From contig JAUJMU010000006.1 of the NCBI GenBank assembly GCA_030446715.1, forward strand, positions 62,001-126,000: 64,000 nt of DNA, read 5' to 3'. Positions within the stretch are counted from its first letter, which is position 1. Each line of letters starts with the position of its first letter. Under the pieces are notes generated by a model. That model was not told the origin of the DNA. It searched no databases and was given only the letters and a program-made list of their open reading frames with translations. The position numbers were made by a program, and so were the translations under genes. Below are positions 8,487 through 17,280 of the stretch, piece by piece. This DNA is from Cytophagales bacterium (GTDB lineage: Bacteria; Bacteroidota; Bacteroidia; Cytophagales; 172606-1).

Positions 8487-9764
8487 ATGGAAAATACAGT
8501 GGCCCGGTCACGATGGTACCGTCTCTTACCGGTGGCTTTCATTACCTATAGTCTTGCCTACCTGGACCGGGCTAATTTTGGCTTTGGCGCAGCCAGCGGC
8601 ATGGCCGAAGACCTGCATATTACGCCGGCTATGTCTTCCCTTTTGGGCGCACTTTTTTTTCTCGGCTACTTCTTTTTTCAGGTTCCCGGAGCTCATTACG
8701 CCTCCCACAACAGTGCCAGAAGGCTGATATTCTGGTCGCTTATCCTGTGGGGAGGCCTTGCCACGGCAACCGGACTGGTGAGTAACGTAACACTTCTGAT
8801 TGTGATCCGCTTCATGCTGGGGGTGGTGGAAAGTGCAGTAATGCCTTCTATGCTCATTCTGCTGAGCAACTGGTTTACCCGGGCAGAACGCTCCCGGGCC
8901 AATACCATCCTGATTCTGGGTAATCCGGCAACGGTGCTGTGGATGTCGGTACTTTCGGGCTATCTGATCAGTGCCCTTGGCTGGCGGTGGATGTTTGTGC
9001 TGGAAGGACTGCCGGCGGTGCTGTGGGCCTTCTGCTGGTGGCGGCTGGTAGCAGACAAACCCGCAGAGGCAGACTGGCTGACCCGGGAAGAAAAAACGGC
9101 TCTGGCCGATAAACTGCTGGCCGAGCAGCAGGGCATCCGGCCGGTGAAAAACTATGCCCAGGCCTTCCGTTCCAGATCCGTTATTCTCCTGAGCCTGCAG
9201 TACGCCCTGTGGAGCATCGGGGTGTACGGCTTTGTCATGTGGCTGCCTTCCATCATCCGGTCTGCCCCAAACATGGACATTGTGAAAACAGGCTGGCTCT
9301 CGGCTGTGCCCTACCTGCTGGCCATCATAGCCATGCTGGCTGTATCGTTCTTCTCCGACAAAACCCAGAACCGGAAAGGATTCGTATGGCCCTTTCTGCT
9401 GCTTGCCTCCATTGCCTTCTACGGTTCTTATCTGGCCGGTCCGGACCGCTTCTGGCTGTCATTGGGCCTGCTGGTGGTGGCGGGTGGAGCCATGTACGCA
9501 CCCTACGGTCCCTTTTTTGCCATCATTCCTGAAATCCTGCCCCGCAATGTGGCCGGGGGAGCCATGGCGCTGATCAACAGCATGGGTGCTTTGGGCTCTT
9601 TTGCCGGCGCATACCTTGTGGGCTATCTGAACGACTATACCGGTGGTTTTGGTGCTTCTTATCTTTTTATGGCCGTCTCGCTGCTCTTGTCGGCCATTCT
9701 GACCCTGTTTGCCGTAAGACCTGCTCTCCTGCCGGAAGGAGAACCTGCCAGAAGGATGGCCTGA
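8487..9764 (+). CDS. MFS transporter, anion:cation symporter (ACS)-like
   Basis: This 425-residue protein has about 12 membrane helices. The first helix region LAYLDRANFGFGAAS fits the conserved Y-x-DR-x-N motif of the ACS family (hexuronate, glucarate and phthalate transporters). RFMLGVVESAVMPSMLIL and LSNWFTRAERSRAN match the helix 4-5 stretch that follows. A cytoplasmic loop near residue 200 (WLTREEKTALADKLLAEQ) separates the two six-helix halves. The second half carries FFSDKTQNRKG and a Gly-rich GGAMALINSMGALG helix. Organic acid uptake is the likely role; the specific substrate is not visible. Start ATG 8487 is preceded by a purine-poor leader, but no upstream start fits better. Confidence 0.9.
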   Translation: MENTVARSRWYRLLPVAFITYSLAYLDRANFGFGAASGMAEDLHITPAMSSLLGALFFLGYFFFQVPGAHYASHNSARRLIFWSLILWGGLATATGLVSNVTLLIVIRFMLGVVESAVMPSMLILLSNWFTRAERSRANTILILGNPATVLWMSVLSGYLISALGWRWMFVLEGLPAVLWAFCWWRLVADKPAEADWLTREEKTALADKLLAEQQGIRPVKNYAQAFRSRSVILLSLQYALWSIGVYGFVMWLPSIIRSAPNMDIVKTGWLSAVPYLLAIIAMLAVSFFSDKTQNRKGFVWPFLLLASIAFYGSYLAGPDRFWLSLGLLVVAGGAMYAPYGPFFAIIPEILPRNVAGGAMALINSMGALGSFAGAYLVGYLNDYTGGFGASYLFMAVSLLLSAILTLFAVRPALLPEGEPARRMA

Positions 9765-10131
9765 GCAAAAGGAATACAAACGGATCGGAAGGTAAAAATA
9801 AGGAATCAGGATGTTGACAATCTGCGTGCCTGAGGCTGAGTGCCGGCCGGTACCGCTGCTGCTGTTTATTCTCCGGAGGTACATGTGCTGTCGCAGGCCT
9901 TCTCCTTTAGCTTGTCATGGACCAGGCTTCAGGAAGAGGACCGGCTGATTGCTTTGGTTTAACAGCAAACACCCGCCCGACTCTGCCGGGTGTTTCTTTT
10001 CGCCGGTTACCGGTTTGAAAACCCACCCGGCAGTTACTGACGGGGACATCGGTAAAGACCCGGTATATCTCATCTACACCCTGCCCCAGCGTTAGCTTCG
10101 GAAATCAATAGCTTTTCCGGCACAGGGCAGC
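9765..10131. other. Convergent intergenic region
   Basis: About 370 bases between the ends of the convergent MFS and phosphoesterase genes. Apart from the hairpin at 9967 nothing was recognised. Confidence 0.4.
9967..10000 (+). terminator. Putative terminator about 200 bases after the MFS gene
   Basis: AAACACCCG (9967-9975) pairs with CGGGTGTTT (9987-9995), followed by CTTTTC. Its AT-rich outer pairs and short T-tract make it a moderate candidate. Confidence 0.5.
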
Positions 10132-11196
10132 TTATGTCAGCAGGGAAATCCGGGAGAAGATGTAAGACAAAGGCTCTTGTTGAATCACTGCCCGGCGGTA
10201 GGGCGAGGTGCCCAGGGCAACACCGGGTCCGGCACTTTCTCCGGTCCGGGCCATTTTTACCCGCTCGTCAAAATAATGCACCAGGGTCAACGATTCCTGA
10301 CTTATCTCCAGACAGGTAATGCCACTGTGCCCGATGACGCACCCCGAATTGAACAGGCAGGGAATCAGGATGTCCCTGCTGTAGCGGCTGCTACCCGCTA
10401 AACCAGCCTTCCGGCTGGCGTTCATCTTCAGGAGCTGGTTGCGGAAAGTGACTACTTTTTTTTCCACCGCCCGTGCTTCCCGGCGAGCAAGGCTGGGGTA
10501 CTGTCTGAGCAGCGTCTCGATCTGGAATTTGAGTGAATCAATTTTGGACAGCGATTCGAACAAAGGCCGGTGCGTATGGCCAATCAGCGCAGCAATCTTG
10601 CGGCGGCTGGCGTACTGATACACCCGTTTCTCAATTTTGAATTGTTTACGGCTGTCGTAAGCAACCGAGTAATTGTTTATGCCCAACGGCTGGGCAAGGT
10701 AACGCAGGAAAAACCCGATCAGAGCGTTGTGCCGGGTGTAGTACAAGGAGGCTTGATGGCCGTGAAACAGGAGCAGTTCGTGCAGACCGTAGGTAAGCAC
10801 GAAGGCATTGTGGTGCGGGTAGGGCGACACTTTGCTGCTTTTCAGAATCAGGTCGTAATCATGATTACCCACTATTTTTACCAGCCGCCCCTGCCGGGCA
10901 AAGGCATCAAACAGCGTGTATACGCTTTCCCAACGGCGGGCAATGCGGGGGTAAGCATACCGCTGCAACTCTTCTACGTCTCCGTTGAGCACCAGCCGGT
11001 AGCCTTCCCGTAAGTACTTTTGTTCCAGTACGTAGGTAAACAGAGCGGCATTGGGCAGAAAATCGTCATTGCGGCCGCCATCGCCCATATGAAGATCACT
11101 GAATATTACCCATTTATCGGTCGCAGTAAGCGCCTGGCGGGGTGCTTCCCTGAAAAGGGTATCCAGGTTCTGGGTAATGATTTGACTGGCGGGCAT
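10132..11196 (-). CDS. Calcineurin-like metallophosphoesterase
   Basis: The 354-residue protein carries all metal-binding motifs of the family in order: FSDLHMGD (Asp34, His36), NGDVEEL (Asp73), GNHDYD (Asn111, His112), FHGHQ (His145-147 region) and GHTHRP (His207, His209). These bind a dinuclear metal centre that hydrolyses phosphate esters. The spacing resembles UDP-2,3-diacylglucosamine hydrolase-like and YbbF-type enzymes, but an extra charged region (residues 215-260, RREARAVEKKVVTFRNQLLK) and a longer tail argue against assigning LpxH. No signal peptide is present, so it is cytoplasmic. It is divergent from the PHP phosphatase, with about 350 bases between. Confidence 0.88.
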   Translation of the reverse strand: MPASQIITQNLDTLFREAPRQALTATDKWVIFSDLHMGDGGRNDDFLPNAALFTYVLEQKYLREGYRLVLNGDVEELQRYAYPRIARRWESVYTLFDAFARQGRLVKIVGNHDYDLILKSSKVSPYPHHNAFVLTYGLHELLLFHGHQASLYYTRHNALIGFFLRYLAQPLGINNYSVAYDSRKQFKIEKRVYQYASRRKIAALIGHTHRPLFESLSKIDSLKFQIETLLRQYPSLARREARAVEKKVVTFRNQLLKMNASRKAGLAGSSRYSRDILIPCLFNSGCVIGHSGITCLEISQESLTLVHYFDERVKMARTGESAGPGVALGTSPYRRAVIQQEPLSYIFSRISLLT

Positions 11197-11549
11197 CTGG
11201 CGAAAAAGGATTGTTTTGAGTTAAGCCTGCAAACGCAGGCAGCGCCGAAGGGTTGAGTACCGGATGTCCTCGCCGGGCAATTGATATATGTCCCAATGTG
11301 CCTGGAAGCAGTTGGATGTTAGTGGGCAAGCCCTTCGGGGATAATGAGACAGGCAGGAAAGCTGATTTTAGCAACTTACTCCAACCTTGCTGCGTACGAG
11401 CCAGTGCATCCGGGCAGAAGCAGAACCTGACGCGGGGCGACTGCCCTTGCCCCACCGGGCAGTCGGAGATTATTTGTCTGCCCTTTAACTGCTATTTTAC
11501 CCGCGTCCGGCCGTGCCATACCGCCTGGCCACGCATGTTCTGTTTAGCT

Positions 11550-12422
11550 ATGTCCTGGACCAACTACCACAGCCACACCCATTTCTGCGATGGTAAATTC
11601 GGCCCGGAAGCTTACGCCGCTGAAGCCTTCCGGCAGGGACTATGGGCGTACGGCTTTTCCTCCCACGCGCCCTTGCCCTACGATGTTACCTGGGGCATGC
11701 AACCCGAATCGGTAGCCACTTACCTGGCACAAATTGCCCGGCTACAGGCCCGCTACCGCGGCAAGCTGGAGTTGTACGCGGGGTTGGAAGTGGATTTTGT
11801 GCCCGGCAAGCTGGGGCCGCAGCACCCGGGCATTGGCAAGCTGGGGTTGGACTATTGCATCGGTTCAGTGCATTTCGCAGACACCTTTCCAGACGGAACG
11901 GGCTGGGAAATTGACGGAGCTCACCAGGTGTTTCTGAGCGGCGTGAGGGAAATCTTCGGCGGTAACGTTCGCCGGGCCGTGAGCCGGTACTATGAACTTA
12001 TCCGGCAGATGGTGCAGCAGGAGCCTCCAACAGTGGTGGGGCACCTGGATAAGATTAAGATTCAAAACGAAGGGGGCTGCCTGTTCAGCGAAACTGAGTC
12101 CTGGTACCGGCAGGAAGTTTTAGCCACCTTGCAGGCCATTGCCCAGGCTGGTCTGCTGCTGGAAGTGAATACCAGAGGGATTTACAAGCAGAAAACGCCC
12201 GAGCTTTACCCCAGCCGCTGGGTGCTGGCGGAAGCTTGCCATCTGAAAATTCCCCTGACCCTCAACTCGGACGCCCACCACCCCAGGGAGATTACCGGGC
12301 AGTTTTCCTACGCAGCGAGCGTATTGCGCCAGGAGGGATTTACCCACTTGTACAGCTTATATGAGAACCGCTGGCAGCCATTCGGGTTCACTGAACAGGG
12401 ACTCTTGCCGGATGCCGGGTAA
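11550..12422 (+). CDS. Histidinol-phosphatase-like PHP domain protein
   Basis: From ATG 11550 the protein is 290 residues and begins SWTNYHSHTHFCDG, the metal-binding start of PHP phosphatases of the HisJ/HisK type. The frame is open further upstream to 11253, but the residues before 11550 look non-coding. Further metal ligands occur in FSSHAPLP, GLEVDF, IGSVHF, VVGHLDKIK and LNSDAHHP. HisJ-type enzymes dephosphorylate histidinol phosphate in histidine synthesis. No other his gene is nearby, so another phosphoester substrate is possible. The length is normal for the family and the frame is intact. Confidence 0.85.
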   Translation: MSWTNYHSHTHFCDGKFGPEAYAAEAFRQGLWAYGFSSHAPLPYDVTWGMQPESVATYLAQIARLQARYRGKLELYAGLEVDFVPGKLGPQHPGIGKLGLDYCIGSVHFADTFPDGTGWEIDGAHQVFLSGVREIFGGNVRRAVSRYYELIRQMVQQEPPTVVGHLDKIKIQNEGGCLFSETESWYRQEVLATLQAIAQAGLLLEVNTRGIYKQKTPELYPSRWVLAEACHLKIPLTLNSDAHHPREITGQFSYAASVLRQEGFTHLYSLYENRWQPFGFTEQGLLPDAG

Positions 12423-12508
12423 ACGCAGCCCGGCCACCACCATATTCGTCATCTTCCCAGGAATTGCAGTACCAGAATCTTATAATTCGCAATTATCCTG
12501 ACAACGAA

Positions 12509-12691
12509 ATGAAAGACTCCCTGCTAACCATTTCTGCACGGATTGGAGTATTATTTGATGATTTACAATACGTACTTGTAAAACAGGACCTTGCAACACT
12601 TTTGCAACCAAACGGAAAACCCTTTTACAAGGTGACAGGCCGTACTCTATCCGCTATCGATTTTGTCTTCCTGCTCGCCCTGGCCCGCTAA
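12509..12691 (+). CDS. Small hypothetical protein
   Basis: ATG 12509 opens a 60-codon frame (MKDSLLTISARIGVLFDD...TLSAIDFVFLLALAR). A TTG at 12464 would add 15 residues. The composition is protein-like, with a hydrophobic C-terminus, but no domain is recognised and it may be a fragment. It sits between the PHP gene and the broken kinase, in the same direction. Confidence 0.3.
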   Translation: MKDSLLTISARIGVLFDDLQYVLVKQDLATLLQPNGKPFYKVTGRTLSAIDFVFLLALAR

Positions 12692-12793
12692 TTCCTCCTG
12701 ATTATCCTTAAAATCAATATCCTGGCAAGAAGGGCTTGAAAGGCATACCTATTTTCACCAAATTGACGCTGAACTAATTGATAACTTACCTCT

Positions 12794-13887
12794 TTGCGCA
12801 TCACCCGCACCACCATTCTGATTATTGTCTTTTTTTGGCTACTGATTACTTTTTTCACCCTGGGGCAAGACTACTTGCATAGTCAGATCAGGGAAGAGCG
12901 GTTTTACTTTTGGGAAGCATTGTCCTTTAAAACGGGCTGGTTGCTCTACATTCCTGTTACTTTAGCGGTCTTCCGGCTTGGTAATATACACCCCATGCGA
13001 CCAGGCGCGGTAGCCAAAGCCTTGCCGGTTCACCTGGCAGGTTCGCTGCTGTCAGGGCTGTTGTACACAGTTGGGTTTGCCGCCTTCCTGAGCTTTTTAT
13101 GGAACTGGTTGATCTGCCCGGTTTCATTTGCCCAAATGTGGCAGAAGGCCCTGGCCACTAACCTCCTCTACAGTTTGTTGCTGTACTGGTTGATCCTGGG
13201 GGCACATTCCGCTTTTGCCGCGTACGGGCAAGTGGAGCAACTGCGGCTGGAGCGGGAAAAAGCCTAGAAGTTGCTCCTCTCTACCCCGTTAGAAGCCCTG
13301 AAAATGCAGTTGCAGCCCCATTTTTTGTTTAATGTGCATCATACCATTATCGGCCTGATGCAGCAGGGCCAAATCAGGAAAGCAACTGCCATGCTCCTTA
13401 AAGTAAGCGACCTGTTGCGGATCAGCCTCCGGGAACAGGTAGCGGATTTGGTACCGCTGCATAAGGAATTGCGTCTGGTGCAGCTCTACGCAGATATTCA
13501 ACAAATCCGGTTGGGAGAGCGGCTGCGGGTGGAGTGGGTGGTACCGCCCGGGCTGGAGCAGGCCCTGCTTCCACCCATGCTCCTGCAGCCACTCCTGGAA
13601 AACACGTTTAAACACGGCATTGAACCCTATGCCAAAGCGGGCGTAATTCGCCTGCAAGTGAGCGCACGGAAGATACTTTACAAATTGCCCTTCAGGACAA
13701 CGGTTTGGAAGGCGCCATGCCCTCCTTCTCCTTTGGCATTGGCCTTACCAACACGCTGGAACGGCTACACCACCTTTTCGGGGATTCGTTTGCCCTGTCA
13801 ATGGATAAAAATCCTGATTGTCCCGGCGTGACTGTCCGGATTCAGATGCCGCTCCTTTTCCCCACTCCCGTTCCGTCCACGCTATGA
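12794..13887 (+). pseudogene. LytS/YehU-type sensor histidine kinase, interrupted by a stop and a frameshift
   Basis: Residues 1-150 form a four-helix membrane sensor (TILIIVFFWLLITFFTLG to LLYSLLLYWLILGAHSAF). The signature of His_kinase (LytS-type) proteins follows: LKMQLQPHFLFNVHH with the phosphoacceptor His, then LLQPLLENTFKHG, the N-box of the ATPase domain. An in-frame TAG at 13265-13267 splits the two parts exactly where EREKA-E-KLLL is expected (GAG to TAG). A one-base loss near 13663 shifts the frame, and the ATPase end (LQDNGLEGAMPSF, GIGLTNTLERL) is read in the next frame to 13887. The start codon is a TTG at 12794. No LytTR response regulator follows. The kinase looks inactive unless the changes are consensus errors. 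Confidence 0.75.
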
Positions 13888-14031
13888 ACCTTCCCCACTA
13901 CCGGAGCCGGGTTTCGGCCGAAAGCAGGTTACTGTGTGAAAACGGGGACTGATAGCTGAGCAATGACAGGGCCGGATCATCAAATCTCCAAAGTTGGGTT
14001 TATCCTTTGGAAGCCGAAGAACATAACCAGG

Positions 14032-15141
14032 CTACCGGATGGCAGCAGAGAGAAGTTCCCAGAGCTGATTGTCAAAGGAGGAAAGAGCGGCAACCGGTGT
14101 ACCGGTTTCAGCCCCGTGACGGATCACTACAAGGTCGTGGCTGGGTACAACGTAGATCTTCCTGTCGCCGCTGCCAAGGGCGGTAATCAGGTCCTGAGGG
14201 GCAGCCGGAATGAGGCTGCGGTTATAAACCGGTGAAGTTGTTGCGTTCTCTCCTGAAGGCAGCATAAAAGAACTTTTTCCGTTGAGCCACCAGAGATACC
14301 CGTAGGAAAGATTTAATTGCTGGGAAGCAGTGGTCATGGCTGAAAAGTAAGCCGTATCCTGCAGGATCTTTTCTCCGGCCCACTCCCCCTTGGAGAGAAT
14401 CAGCAAGCCAAAGCGCGCCATATCCCGGCCGCTGCTGATCATCGTATTTATCCCCGCCAGGGAGTCGATCCGCCAGCGGGAATGCTGCATACCGATTCTG
14501 CTCCAGAGCAGTTCGCGGGTGAAGACATCCCGCGGTTTACCTGCCAGTTTATCCATCAGGTAGAGCGACTGGTGATAGGCCGTATTCCCGTAGTACCAGC
14601 GCGTGCCGGCATCGGCTATGTATCGGAGACTGTCATCCAGGCCGCTGCTCATGCTCAGCAGGTGGCAGATCAGGATCAGGTCTTCCTTTTCGGCGGATGC
14701 CTCTGACCAGCCCCTGCCCATGTATTTTGTCACCGGCTCCTCCACCGAAAGAAGCCCCTGCTGCTGCATGATGCCGTACAGGGTAGCGGCTATACTTTTG
14801 GTTGCCGAAGCAATTACTCCTGCCGAAACTGTATTCCAGCCTTTCCAGTAGGTTTCGCTTACGATCCGGCCCTTGTGAAGGATGATGAATGCAGTAGACT
14901 GATTCTGTCCGGCAAACTGCACAGCTTCATTCACCTTTGTCACGTCCCAGCCCAGCGAGGCTGCGTCTGTCCTTTCCCAGTCATCACCGCTGAGTGGCGG
15001 GTAATAATAAGCCTGCTCCCGGCCGGGAGCAGGCTCTTGCGGCCGACAGCTCAGGGTCAGCAACAGAAATGCCGGTAAAAGTAAATACCAGATCCGGCCT
15101 CCTGTGGAGTTAATCTTTTCCATACCAGCCAATATAAGCAC
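14032..15141 (-). CDS. Serine hydrolase of the class C beta-lactamase family, probable lipoprotein
   Basis: Either Met at 15141 or the one at 15123 (MEKINSTGG) can start the protein. A hydrophobic signal (WYLLLPAFLLLTLS) ends in a Cys that could be lipidated. The catalytic SxxK tetrad is SATK (Ser112 counted from 15141), the second motif is Tyr-Gly-Asn in WYYGNTAYH (residues 184-186), and HG in VIRHGAE stands for the third. This is the layout of class C beta-lactamase-like esterases and D-Ala-D-Ala peptidases. A periplasmic or outer-membrane-anchored hydrolase is likely; true beta-lactam hydrolysis cannot be inferred. The gene is complete and points away from the decayed PadR/permease pair. 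Confidence 0.85.
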   Translation of the reverse strand: MLILAGMEKINSTGGRIWYLLLPAFLLLTLSCRPQEPAPGREQAYYYPPLSGDDWERTDAASLGWDVTKVNEAVQFAGQNQSTAFIILHKGRIVSETYWKGWNTVSAGVIASATKSIAATLYGIMQQQGLLSVEEPVTKYMGRGWSEASAEKEDLILICHLLSMSSGLDDSLRYIADAGTRWYYGNTAYHQSLYLMDKLAGKPRDVFTRELLWSRIGMQHSRWRIDSLAGINTMISSGRDMARFGLLILSKGEWAGEKILQDTAYFSAMTTASQQLNLSYGYLWWLNGKSSFMLPSGENATTSPVYNRSLIPAAPQDLITALGSGDRKIYVVPSHDLVVIRHGAETGTPVAALSSFDNQLWELLSAAIR

Positions 15142-15164
15142 CTTACCGGATAAAAAGGTAAAAA

Positions 15165-15404
15165 TTATGCCCCCTGAACCAGTACATGTACTATCGCACC
15201 CTGCCGGGAGGCGGCTGGCGTGCGCAGTGAACCTTTCCGGAAGGCGCGCAGAAGACCGGCCGGCAGTGCCGTGCAGAATTTATCTTCCGGCTCCTGAGCA
15301 GCAGGTTTCCGGCGAAGGAAAAAGTAAATGAGAAGCACAAAACTGCTCCAGCAGCCGGCCCAACGGGGAGGTTTGGATCTTTTATCAGTAGCAGACTTGT
15401 TCAT
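15165..15404 (-). pseudogene. N-terminal remnant of an ABC transporter permease with a permease prefix domain
   Basis: The frame begins MNKSATDKRSKPPRWAG. In the next frame it continues as LLEQFCASHLL. Together these match the start of the prefix domain (PPRWAD-LLE-FCAPHLLEE) on FtsX-type ABC permeases of Cytophagales, which are normally about 800 residues. After some 28 residues the similarity stops, and the rest of the gene is absent. The start lies 13 bases after the end of the PadR remnant on the same strand, the usual regulator-permease order. This assignment rests on a short match. Confidence 0.5.
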
Positions 15405-15416
15405 GGCAAGGCGATT

Positions 15417-15650
15417 TTAAGGTTGGGTAACCGTGGGAATCAGGTCCCACATCCGGTTTCGGAGTTGTCTGATCCCCCACAATGCCTGGCTGCCGGCAGG
15501 GATAAGCGAATAGATGCGTTTTCTTCTGCCGCCTCTTTCCGGGGTTACTCCTCCTATCCGGGTAGTGACGCAGCCTTTCTCCCCGAACCGGTTCAAGGCC
15601 GAGTGCCCGGCACCCAGGTTCACTGAACCCAATTCTCCTAAGATATGTGA
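15417..15650 (-). pseudogene. Remnant of a PadR family transcriptional regulator
   Basis: The segment encodes GSVNLGAGHSALNRFGEKG, then TTRIGGVTPERGGRRKRIYS and QLRNRMWDLIPT. This is the recognition helix, the wing with its GGRRKR signature, and the start of the C-terminal helix of PadR regulators. The first ~40 residues of a PadR winged helix are missing, and the frame upstream is interrupted near 15645. It therefore lacks a full DNA-binding domain. PadR genes are often placed directly before FtsX-like permeases in these bacteria, as the neighbouring remnant suggests. Confidence 0.65.
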
Positions 15651-15900
15651 ACTGGTACGGCACTTGCTCCGGCAAGGGGTTTAAAGGAAGCAAATATGGC
15701 GGACAGATATTCATTTATGAATGGCAAAAGATCTTGTGAATACCCGATGGTACGCGGGGATACCCGCCAATGATTCGTTCATAATTTCGTAACCAGGCAC
15801 CGGGTCCCTGATCTACACCCGGGAATGACCAACCTGGAGCCGGTGATTTTCGGGCGGCATGAATGCTTTAGAATATTATCCGGTACACCCGACGGCCCTT

Positions 15901-16554
15901 TTACGGATTCAGTCCCAGTAACTTCCCGATTTCTTCTTCTTTGCCTTGCTCAAAGATGGGCTGGTGAAACCGGTTGAGCTTGCTCAGCAATTGCAGGAGA
16001 AGGAGTTGTTCTTCGCCCGATAAATCTCCCGTGACCAGTTTACTCATGTTCAGGATACTGTCCCAAACCTGACCGAAAGCTTCACTTCCCTTCGCAGTCA
16101 GTTCAATTACCTTTGAGCGCCGGTCGGCAGGGTGAGCCGTTTCCTGAATGAGTTGCTGCCGGAGCAGACGTTTCAGCACTTCGTTGCCGGAAGATTTTTC
16201 CAGCCGGCAGCGCTTCAGGGTTTCGGTTTTGGTGAGCCGTCCGTTGGGGTGCAGCGAGATTAATACGCCAAAATCATCAAGGGAATAAATTACTGAGTGG
16301 CGGAACACACGCCGGGCGTAAAAAGAGGCATAATGGCCCATAAAGCCCAGCAGCATGGCTATGTATCCGGCTCGCAGCGGTTCCCCGGCCTGTCCTGAAT
16401 GATCATCTCCCTGCTGGGGACCATCTCCCCGCCCGAAGGCTTTTGAGACCAGCCAGGTTGTAAACTTTTGCTGGTCAAAGCCCTTCTCCTCCCCATTTTC
16501 CCGTTCAAAGTCTTCAGCAAGACACAGTAGTTGTCGCAATCCGGCGTAATCCAT
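15901..16554 (-). CDS. MarR family winged-helix transcriptional regulator
   Basis: I chose the Met at 16554 (MDYAGLRQLLCLAEDFE). The frame is open to 16617, but that stretch is AT-rich and promoter-like. From this start the protein has 217 residues. The winged-helix core covers residues ~95-170: YSLDDFGVLISLH, then the recognition helix TETLKRCRLEKSSGNEVLKRLLRQQLI and the wing ETAHPADRRSKVIELTAKG. DRRSK followed by ELTxKG is the diagnostic MarR wing. An extra 90-residue N-terminal part distinguishes it from the minimal ~145-residue MarR proteins. Its targets are not evident; no efflux or oxidase gene is adjacent. Confidence 0.85.
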   Translation of the reverse strand: MDYAGLRQLLCLAEDFERENGEEKGFDQQKFTTWLVSKAFGRGDGPQQGDDHSGQAGEPLRAGYIAMLLGFMGHYASFYARRVFRHSVIYSLDDFGVLISLHPNGRLTKTETLKRCRLEKSSGNEVLKRLLRQQLIQETAHPADRRSKVIELTAKGSEAFGQVWDSILNMSKLVTGDLSGEEQLLLLQLLSKLNRFHQPIFEQGKEEEIGKLLGLNP

Positions 16555-16968
16555 AAAAACAACTGAAAAGTATGATCTGATATAATTTTTTGAAAAATTT
16601 TCTATATCAACCAACAATTGATAACCGTTTTGTTTTGACTAAAAATAGTTTTATATAATTATAATGTCATTTAATCAATCAAATTAAATACCGATTATGG
16701 CATAAGCCTTTGCCACCGCCAGACGCGGGCAAGAAGTAACTCAGTACTGCCATTGCCGATCAGGAAAAGTATCAATACAGGGCTTCTCCGTTATCAGAAT
16801 CTGCATCCTTACCGGTTCCCCTCCTTTGAAGGCTTCGGTTTCAGTTGCACAAATGCATTCATCCCTTCAGCAAAAGACAAATACCGCACCCCGTTCAGGT
16901 AACTCTGCTTGTTTATCCGGTAAAGGCTTTGAAAATCAGTCGGATCAAACAGGAAAATCCCGGCATTG
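16555..16968. other. Intergenic region, AT-rich promoter zone then unassigned DNA
   Basis: Bases 16560-16700 are strongly AT-rich and probably carry the MarR promoter. From 16700 to 16968 no frame with recognisable content was found on either strand. Confidence 0.4.
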
Positions 16969-17280
16969 CTATTCCCTGCTGAACTTCATTGCCACGCCAT
17001 TCATGCAGTAGCGCAGGCCGGTCGGTTCGGGTCCGTCGTCGAACACGTGGCCAAGGTGCGCCTCGCAGCGGGCACACAAAACTTCATCGCGGCTCATGCC
17101 AAAACTCTTGTCACTGGCAACCACTACGTTTTGCGCTTTTACCGGCACCCGGAAGCTCGGCCAGCCGGTACCGGATTCAAATTTGGTTTCGGAAGCAAAC
17201 AGGGGCAGTAAGCAGTCGGCCCACTGGTAAATGCCCTTCTCCCTGATGCCGGGCAGCTTGCTTGAACAATTTTTATTCAT
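16969..17280 (-). CDS. msrB: MsrB-like methionine sulfoxide reductase, N-terminally short and missing a zinc Cys
   Basis: The 103 residues match the second two-thirds of MsrB: KGIYQ, LFASETKFESGTGWPSF, the second zinc pair CARCEAHLGHVFDDGP, and the catalytic Cys in GLRYCMNG. MsrB reduces methionine-R-sulfoxide in proteins. Family members have about 140 residues, and the N-terminal helix is missing here. The first zinc pair, usually GIYxCxxC, reads GIYQWADC, so one of four zinc ligands has become Trp. The ATG overlaps the TGA of the upstream pseudouridine synthase (ATGA), suggesting coupled translation. The truncation plus ligand loss point to decay despite an intact catalytic Cys. Confidence 0.7.
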   Translation of the reverse strand: MNKNCSSKLPGIREKGIYQWADCLLPLFASETKFESGTGWPSFRVPVKAQNVVVASDKSFGMSRDEVLCARCEAHLGHVFDDGPEPTGLRYCMNGVAMKFSRE

